From contig OX123199.2 in the NCBI GenBank assembly GCA_944739405.2, forward strand, positions 5,135,898-5,199,897: a stretch of 64,000 bases of DNA, given 5' to 3'. This document shows, piece after piece, positions 60,401 to 64,000 of this stretch. This DNA is from Euclidia mi. Lineage: Eukaryota; Arthropoda; Insecta; Lepidoptera; Erebidae. A program made the position numbers and the translations under genes. The notes under the pieces were generated by a model. The model was not told the origin of the DNA. It saw nothing but the letters and a program-made list of their open reading frames with translations, and made no database searches. Each line of letters begins with the position of its first letter. The stretch's first letter is position 1.

Positions 60401-62639
60401 AAACTGACACTTCCCGCCGACAAACTGACACTCAGTTTGGTGGTTGTAATTATTTTGTAAAGTGTGTTGAAACCAATAAATGTTTTAATTATTATTAAAT
60501 TATATTATTATTAGATCTTCATGGCTGCTGAGACCGACGGCCTAACGAGCTTTCCGAGGCACGGGACAAACAATTCAATACGCATATATGTAAGTCCGAA
60601 AAGTCAGTGCTGCGCGCCCTGGATTAGAACCTCTAGGATATTGCTGCCAACTCAAAACAAAGGTACGTTGTGTACATCCCTTAACATAAAGTAAAACTAA
60701 TGATATTTACAGTATCTAGTATCTACGTAGCGCGGGTATCTCGCAAATATATCTGAAAGAATTTCAAATCATAGCCCACTTTGAGATTGATTCTTGTACA
60801 GATTGTGGCCATATCGCGAAAAATAATCTATTAAGGTAACTGCAAGCAGTTGATATGCAAACCCTATCATCGTTGCAACGTAATTTTTCCATTAGCAGTG
60901 TTCGCATTCCCACGGTCACTGTGAGTTTCATTTGCTGCGACACACACTTGTGACTCGCGCGTCACACATAGAGCCTGCCCTTGCCTGTCGCTTTATATAG
61001 AACTAGTAGGCATTAGGTATGTACTACAAAAGTATTTCATATACCTATTCTAGCTGATAGGTAGTTTGATTTGAAGAGGGGGATGGAGCACCGCTGCCAA
61101 ACCACTGTCGAGGCAAAGCCTGCTTCATACGCCACGCGTTTACAGTTTCCCAAATCGGTTTGCTGTTACGGCATAGCGTACGTATATAAAACTGGTGGGT
61201 GTTTTGTTTCCTGTTTGGCTAAAGGAATACTTTCACTCTGAATTCTATTGAAAACTGTACGAGAAATCTGAATCGTAAGACTGTAACGTCGCAAACGCTC
61301 TTAAAATTAGTCTTGCACCGCTCCATAATTTGAAAAGAAAGTGGTTATTGGTTTTGTAAATGGTCGAAAAAATTTTATATTACCCCAAGAAATAGACAGT
61401 ATACGGTTTTATTATGAACAAGAAATAAACCGGTCAAGTGCGAGTCGAACTCGCGCACCGAGGGTTCGGTACAAACCTGTAGGTATAATTAAGTATATAA
61501 TTATTTAAAAGTATATGTGATGTAACAAAAAATTTAAAGATTTCGATTTTTTTCCTATGTGCTATAAAACGTTGCTTTATGCCAAATTTCAAGATTCTAG
61601 ATCGACTGGAAGTAACCCTTTAGTTTTGACTTGAGCATTTGATATGAATTTCAATTTTATATCCCTAAGGGTTCATGAGGAACGGGGTATAGTACCTTTA
61701 AAATTATTAAAAAAATTATATGATGTTACTAAAAATGTACGGTTTTCGCAATTTTTCCTTTATCTGTGCTATAATACATTGCTTCGTACCAAATTTCAAG
61801 ATTCTGAGTTCACGGGAAGTACCTTGTAGGTTTTCCCTTGCGAGTTTAGCAAATTTGCGGAAATTTACAACGGCTGTATCTTTTGATTGCGTTGGTTTAG
61901 AATTTTGATTTTTTCACAGCTTCATGGGACAGTAGATTAGACTATTTGAAAAGAGAAAAAGGGTCTTGACAGACGGACGGACAACAAAGTGATCCTAAAA
62001 GGGTTCCGTTTTTTCACTTCGAGTTACGGAACCCTAAAAAATAGAAAGACCTTTTGGGTTTTGAAGTACAAAACCAAAAAGGTCTTTCTTTTTGTGCCAA
62101 TCAAATGATTACCTAACATTACCTACACTTTCTTATTGTATGAAGGTTTTTGTGAGGAGTCTGCAAACTAACAGAAACCCGTTAAAACTATATAATCGTT
62201 AAAACTTTGCTTCTCGTATTTAATCTAACTAACATGAAACAATATTAACTATAGACATATTAAGTTTAAAGTTTAAACGAAATACTCCAAGTATAGGTAT
62301 TCCAGAGTGGTTAGCAGGTAACATAGGAAGGATTCTACATAGTAAAACAACAAAAAATAACACCAAAGCTCTTTTGAATAATTGAGGAATTCTGATGCTT
62401 CCCAACTTTTTTATAACGTTACAATGTGTTACGTGCAGAACAGGACGGAAGATGAAAGAGCAAGAAGAAGGATGGGTAAGATTGCATGTGTACTTACAGT
62501 CCCGTGACATGCCGACCGCGATACACTTCTTGAACCGACAGAATTGGCACCTGTTCCGATTCAAGCGTATCACAAGGCACTTCCCGTCCCGGAGGCAACG
62601 GTACTCGATCTGTTTCTGAATGCTGCGCCGAAAAAACCC
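45255..62639 (-). CDS. E78: E78-type nuclear receptor gene, 3' six exons (partial at the 5' end)
   Basis: Span of the receptor gene inside the window. Six exons (62639-62498, 59453-59190, 55033-54855, 54176-54063, 52957-52781, 45461-45255) join to 1083 bases, or 360 codons plus stop, with matching phases (1, 1, 0, 0, 0). The product has a second zinc finger, the C-terminal extension RYGRVPKR, a hinge and a complete ligand-binding domain. In insects E78 is an ecdysone-inducible nuclear transcription factor of the NR1E group, close to E75 and Rev-erb. The finger and the SVRYGRVPKR junction are what identify it. E75 is the main alternative, but its second finger has a different spacing sequence between the first two cysteines. 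Introns are about 3.0, 4.2, 0.7, 1.1 and 7.3 kb. The first-finger exon was searched for up to 64000 and not found, so the upstream intron runs out of the window. Confidence 0.9.
45462..46170. other. E78 intron 5, left portion
   Basis: Contains one unit related to the 103-bp array (45917-45960, CGTGCTATTTTTAAACG to GACAACGTAACG). A hairpin AACCGTAGACAGAGAA / TTCTCTGTCTACTACGGTT is near 46030-46070. No coding. Confidence 0.5.
46393..46692. mobile_element. hAT-type MITE, 300 bp
   Basis: Inverted ends CACAGACATAGATCTACATA and the matching TATGTAGATCTATATCTGTG, with a perfect 8-base duplication GGGCAAAT (46385-46392 and 46693-46700). Non-coding. Confidence 0.85.
46752..46832 (-). repeat. SINE 3' tail fragment
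   Basis: Inverted tail GACTCACGGCTGTATCCCC, then GGGGTAAGCAGAGG and TTACACCCACATTTC, as in the other SINEs here. Confidence 0.7.
47759..48262. mobile_element. TIR element (GGGTCGGTACCCACTGG)
   Basis: The left end GGGTCGGTACCCACTGGTCC and right end GGACCAGTGGGTACCGACCC are perfect inverted copies. Variants of GGTACCCACT..CCC recur several times inside. No clear target duplication. Non-coding. Confidence 0.75.
48850..49289. mobile_element. Palindromic hAT-type MITE (copy 2)
   Basis: Same family as 3489-3930: ends CATAGAGATAT / ATATCTCTATG, with the same CAATACATGCACAACATC and GCAGTGGCGTGCTA blocks in both arms. It lies in E78 intron 5. The flanks share ATATAC, but an 8-base duplication is not clear here. 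Confidence 0.8.
49290..50064. other. E78 intron 5, unassigned
   Basis: AT-rich. No coding or repeat recognised. Confidence 0.4.
50075..50356 (-). mobile_element. tRNA-derived SINE in E78 intron 5
   Basis: Same family as 11304-11586. The head end (GGGCTACCGCCGCTT, plus strand) is duplicated in tandem. A-rich AAAAAGA flanks suggest a short target duplication. Confidence 0.8.
50602..51560 (+). repeat. Cluster of SINE-like modules in E78 intron 5
   Basis: At least three tRNA-like heads: GTGGTCCAGCGGTAGTC (50602), TTGGTCTAGTGGTACC with GGGTTCGATTACCACCC (50743-50805), and GTGGGTTGGATTCCCG (51480). They are followed by the GATGAGCAAATTACCAT / TGTCTGACTACCATGCAC body common in lepidopteran SINEs. 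Degenerate and overlapping. Confidence 0.6.
51561..52200. other. E78 intron 5, unassigned
   Basis: No coding. An inverted pair TGTCTAGGAAGG / CCTTCCTAGACA is near 51769-51812. Confidence 0.4.
52208..52577. repeat. 103-bp tandem array of palindromic units in E78 intron 5
   Basis: TAGCACGATTCCCAGG recurs at 52253, 52356, 52459 and 52562, a period of exactly 103. Each unit contains TTTTCGGTTGAAGTTTGG and TTTGGTAAATACGTTGACG. Adjacent units form TAGCACGAT-x13-ATCGTGCTA stem-loops. It ends about 200 bases downstream (in the gene's direction) of the 52957-52781 exon. A related single unit is at 45917. Confidence 0.85.
52781..52957 (-). CDS. E78: E78 exon: ligand-binding domain, helices 7-9
   Basis: 177 bases, 59 codons, phase 0. 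The acceptor is ACTTCCAG and the donor is GTAAGT after CATGGC. It encodes AQFATAMMSYMWTIAKLQLS, then EEEMALFTATLLLCPHRPGL and the segment NAPESIASLFHTMNDALHG. The LS-x2-E-x2-LF and LLLCPHRPGL stretches are typical of helices 8 and 9 in NR1 receptors. The plus-strand ORF over the same bases is a shadow. Confidence 0.92.
52958..53279. other. E78 intron 4, unassigned
   Basis: The intron portion upstream of the 52957 acceptor in gene direction. No repeat recognised. Confidence 0.4.
53280..53705 (-). repeat. Degenerate SINE in E78 intron 4
   Basis: ATGAGAAAGGTAAGTCCATAG, CGCACATAATTTCGAAAAGTC and an inverted head ending in GTTATCGCTGCC. Same family as 12945-13225. Confidence 0.55.
53740..54023. 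mobile_element. 5'-inverted SINE in E78 intron 4
   Basis: The tail (53746-53825) is in minus orientation, while the tRNA-like head and body (53831-54023, GGCGATAGCCCAGTGG, GGGTTCGATCCCC) is in plus orientation. A perfect 10-base duplication ATCATCTTAC (53730-53739 and 54024-54033) brackets the whole, so it entered as one event with its 5' part inverted. Confidence 0.85.
54063..54176 (-). CDS. E78: E78 exon: ligand-binding domain, mid-helices
   Basis: 114 bases, exactly 38 codons, phase 0 at both ends. The acceptor is TTCACAG and the donor is GTAAGT after TATGAT. It encodes LGFFEIWLTRITRLSTADCM, then an FDDGT turn and a helix ending IIYD. Joined to the previous exon it reads LILIK-LGFFEIWLTR, the expected continuation of the signature helix. 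A 5'-inverted SINE lies 39 bases past this exon's 3' edge, inside the next intron. Confidence 0.92.
54855..55033 (-). CDS. E78: E78 exon: ligand-binding domain, helix 3 region and signature
   Basis: 179 bases. The acceptor ends TATACAG. Two bases complete an alanine codon, followed by ASGGEEAA, a serine/threonine-rich link, then WYNMAVRITPAVSQVVEFAK and LPGFHNLPQDDQLILIK. The last segment fits the nuclear-receptor ligand-binding signature (AK-x2-PGF-x2-L-x2-DDQ-x2-L). The donor is GTAACT directly after the lysine codon, phase 0. The longer minus-strand ORF on both sides is intron read-through. Confidence 0.92.
55190..55758. other. E78 intron 2, unassigned
   Basis: No coding. ATAGATGGACCGATGGA-type short direct repeats lie near 55225-55260. 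Confidence 0.4.
55759..55988. mobile_element. GC-rich TIR element in E78 intron 2
   Basis: The ends AAAAAGAATAGTAGGATAGC and TAACCTACTATTCTTTTT are inverted. The core is GC-rich (GCGGCCCGGCGCGGCGCG). Also noted: a plus ORF of 100 codons at 55995-56297 beside it has no recognisable motif. Confidence 0.6.
56325..57176. mobile_element. TIR element in E78 intron 2
   Basis: Inverted ends ACTGTCTTACTAATAAAAA and TTTTTATTAGTAAGACAGT. The interior has further inverted pairs (GTGTAGCTGTGTGTAC / GTACACACAGCTACAC). No coding. Target duplication not seen. Confidence 0.7.
57177..58093. other. E78 intron 2, unassigned
   Basis: AT-rich. A (GTT)n run at 57980-57996 and an inverted ATCGATTACTTATT / AATAATCGAT pair near 57757-57780. 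No coding. Confidence 0.4.
58093..58307. mobile_element. Hairpin MITE in E78 intron 2
   Basis: Inverted ends ATAGGTAAATTCACGAAAG and CTTTCGTGAACCGACCTAT. The inner stem CCAATGGCGTTGCTCC..TTGACGCATT pairs with AATGCGTCAAG..GCCACGCCATTGG. A TA dinucleotide on each side may be the target. Confidence 0.65.
58308..59185. other. E78 intron 2, unassigned
   Basis: Unremarkable intron sequence upstream (lower coordinate) of the hinge exon. No conserved element recognised. Confidence 0.4.
59190..59453 (-). CDS. E78: E78 exon: C-terminal extension of the DNA-binding domain and hinge
   Basis: 264 bases. The acceptor is a C/T tract ending CCCCCAG. The exon begins in phase and rebuilds SRD-SVRYGRVPKRPRE across the junction, the signature that follows the second finger in the E75/E78/Rev-erb group. 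The rest is hinge: acidic, proline-containing, followed by a predicted first helix of the ligand-binding domain (around LTRDLVKLVTAAHHCNNSY). The exon ends GAAG before GTACGT (phase 1). The opposite strand is also open here, but only as a GC-rich shadow. Confidence 0.9.
59454..60328. other. E78 intron 1, unassigned
   Basis: Includes a CGTAACTTTGTTTCGATTTC / GAAACAAAG-type inverted pair around 60050-60140 and a direct repeat CCTATAACGACTGTTAGAGA at 60253 and 60308. Confidence 0.4.
60329..60434. repeat. 22-bp minisatellite in E78 intron 1
   Basis: About five copies of CCGCCGACAAACTGACACTT, each followed by two more bases. The first two copies have substitutions, the last ones are identical. 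Confidence 0.85.
60515..60645 (-). repeat. SINE fragment in E78 intron 1
   Basis: CCGAGGCACGGGACAAACAAT and AAGTCCGAAAAGTCAGTGC match the body of the SINE-like modules at 12945 and 30080. Confidence 0.5.
60650..61429. other. E78 intron 1, unassigned
   Basis: No repeat or coding recognised. Confidence 0.4.
61430..62040. repeat. Dispersed repeat AAACCGGTCAAGTGCGAGTC, second copy
   Basis: Begins AAACCGGTCAAGTGCGAGTC and ends GACGGACGGACAACAAAGTG, then GGGTTCCG and TACGGAACCCTAAAAAA. Same family as 13425-13902; here it carries an internal duplication of the ATGCCAAATTTCAAGATTCT block. In E78 intron 1. Confidence 0.7.
62044..62090. repeat. Hairpin in E78 intron 1
   Basis: AAAGACCTTTTGGGTTTTG and CAAAACCAAAAAGGTCTTT form a nearly perfect 19-base stem with a short loop, directly after the dispersed repeat. 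Confidence 0.75.
62091..62497. other. E78 intron 1, donor-side portion
   Basis: Sequence next to the GTAAGT donor of the zinc-finger exon. No other coding. Confidence 0.5.
62498..62639 (-). CDS. E78: E78 exon: second zinc finger of the DNA-binding domain
   Basis: 142 bases. The acceptor is a T-rich tract ending in CAG directly before the codons for GFFRRS. That is a classic intron position after the P-box region of nuclear receptors. The encoded 47 residues contain four cysteines spaced C-x5-C-x9-C-x2-C (residues 15, 21, 31, 34 of the exon), then KKCIAVGMSRD. The exon ends GACT before a GTAAGT donor (phase 1), and the split codon TCC gives serine. The first finger and the P-box cysteines are not in the window. 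The ORF continues past the donor into intron sequence and means nothing there. Confidence 0.93.
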
Positions 62640-63839
62640 CTGGAAAAAACAACGCACTATTAACATCCATACATTGAGTACATCCATACATTAAAACTGA
62701 GATGAAGTTGAAATTAATCCGTGTATGTCTTGCTTACGCATGATATAAGTTGGAATTTAAATGCTTCAAACGGATTCCATTCCAGCTTCTTCTAAAAAAA
62801 AAGAAAAATGAAATGAAATCGTTCGACGTTTCTACGAGAATTTTGAAGACTGCAAAATAAACTGTATTGCAAATCGTTAGGTTTTTTTTTTATGTTATTA
62901 AATGATTTTTAGAAATACGTAAATTTGACGAAAGTGATTTAATCGAAAATATTTAGACTATTTCATTTTTTATTATTTTAATGATAACATAATTTTTTTG
63001 GTTAGATGTTTTATTTCCCTAGCAAGTCGTCCTGTTCCTTTCAAAGCTGCATTCACCGCCGGTAAACTTTTCACGACTGAGGTGCTACATGCTACAGGTT
63101 TCTAGAGGAAAACAAAGTTATTTATAATGAAGGCAGGGGTAGCCAACACGTGACAGCCATTACCATACTTTTATTTTTGTATTGTTCATCGGGCTTTGCA
63201 AACAACTCAGGCACGTGATCAACTGCCCCTGCTCGGTGTCACAACTCTTTTTTCGTCACTTTTATTGAAAACAAGCTTTATCAGTTCACGTTGTTTTGCC
63301 ATATACTCGTATTTGGGATTATAGGTATATTTTTTATGCCAAATCGTAAATGTAATTCTCAAAAATAAAAGTCTACTACGTATTTTCAGATCTACCAAAA
63401 TTAAATATGTACACACAAAAAATATCATAATAGGTAATCGGTCAAACCATTTCGGAGTCGTTCCTTAACGAACGCCGTGACAAGAGCTTACAGGTACCTA
63501 ATGTAAAAAAAAAAGTGCTACGCAGGTCGTTGAGGCAGCGTCCATGTCAAAAATGCTTAGTTATTTTTATCGACAATACTAGGCTGTTCAATCGTTTTCG
63601 TTACTGGAGTTTATTATAATATCTCAAAATACATATCGCATTTTACTTCTTTGGACATGAAAATCAAATAGCACTTCAGTGGATTTTTAAATTTTGATGG
63701 TAGTATTTTAAATATCTTAACTTTTAACCAGCCATTATATTTTAAAAGAAAATATGGTATACATAAGGTTCTTCTCTTCTTCTTCTTCTATCTAAGAGCT
63801 AGGTAGCTCTTGTCAGTGGAGCAATTGCCATTGGCTTCG
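62640..63839. other. E78 upstream intron; no first-finger exon seen
   Basis: Both strands were read for the CxVCGDKA-type first finger and it is not here. A weak GCAGGGGTAGCCAACACGTG / CACGTGATCAACTGCCCCTG inverted pair (63133-63231) may be a small hAT-like MITE without a duplication. Confidence 0.5.
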
Positions 63840-64000
63840 ATTTTATACCCTTTCTTTGACCTCTTGATACGACCCGACTCCAACTGTTTCCTTCAGCTGT
63901 GTCACATAGTTACGTCGAGGCCGTCCTCTTCCTCTTCTCCCTTCTATTTCTCCTTCCAATATTATTTTGAAGAAGTTCTCGTGTCGTATCAAGTGGCCAA
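63840..64000 (-). pseudogene. LINE ORF2 C-terminus, cut by the window edge
   Basis: The minus frame reads GHLIRHENFFKIILEGEIEG, then RRGRGRPRRNYVTQLKE and SYQEVKERV before a stop. The H-x-N-FF-IILEGEIEG-x2-GRGRPR block is a hallmark of RTE/CR1-like LINE C-termini. Its 5' part lies outside the window. Confidence 0.75.

Noticed and set aside
62229..62497. Extension of the zinc-finger ORF beyond MSRD
   Set aside because: It runs past a GTAAGT donor into intron sequence. The true continuation is the exon at 59453.
63133..63233. Small hAT-like MITE with CAGGGGTAGCC ends
   Set aside because: Ends pair imperfectly and the flanking 8-mers differ, so it is mentioned but not annotated as an element.

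Overview
The window is nuclear DNA from an animal, most likely a moth or butterfly. It has small coding exons separated by kilobase introns. Its dispersed repeats are of lepidopteran type: Helitrons with A^T target sites and CTAG ends, tRNA-derived SINEs, LINE tails and many MITEs. There is no operon structure and nothing bacterial. The only host gene I can reconstruct is on the minus strand in the right third: the 3' six exons of an ecdysone-response nuclear receptor of the E78 type (Eip78C, NR1E). They run from 62639 (second zinc finger) to the stop at 45255 and join in frame to about 360 residues. The exon with the first zinc finger and the N-terminus lies beyond 64000. All internal donors are GT and all acceptors AG. 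The last acceptor is weak.

Layout. 1-3360: the end of a Harbinger-like repeat, two converging LINE tails, and unassigned DNA. 3360-7350: a dispersed repeat called R here, carrying a palindromic hAT-type MITE, then a long-inverted-repeat element (4102-6672) with two more elements and a LINE remnant nested in it. 7389-8000: Penelope-like and Jockey-like fragments. 8220-11671: Helitron B1 with a helicase pseudogene. 11690-12700: another R copy holding a solo LTR. 12900-19375: LINE, SINE and MITE fragments. 19376-22052: Helitron A1 with a piggyBac-like element and a LINE fragment inside. 22597-29245: Helitron B2, then B3 and A4 in reverse orientation, then the plus-strand remainder A5. 29300-31000: a short THAP-type ORF and AT-rich DNA. 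31015-36119: Helitrons D, A2, A2b and C in a chain. 36185-39690: a Harbinger-like repeat split by a 2.3 kb hAT element. 40540-45250: a SINE, an unassigned minus-strand ORF, a TATA-type promoter candidate, palindromes, and the 3' flank of E78. 45255-62639: E78 exons with element-rich introns. 63840-64000: the end of a minus-strand LINE.

The elements do not form a pathway. They are a layered record of insertions, and several can be ordered by target-site duplications and by uninterrupted copies elsewhere in the window. Every transposon coding region seen here is broken. I found no convincing new biological system. The best leads are the Helitron rearrangement at 26028-28626, the paralogous empty sites, the SINE/LINE shared 3' tail, and a 103-bp palindromic tandem array plus a 5'-inverted SINE inside E78 introns.
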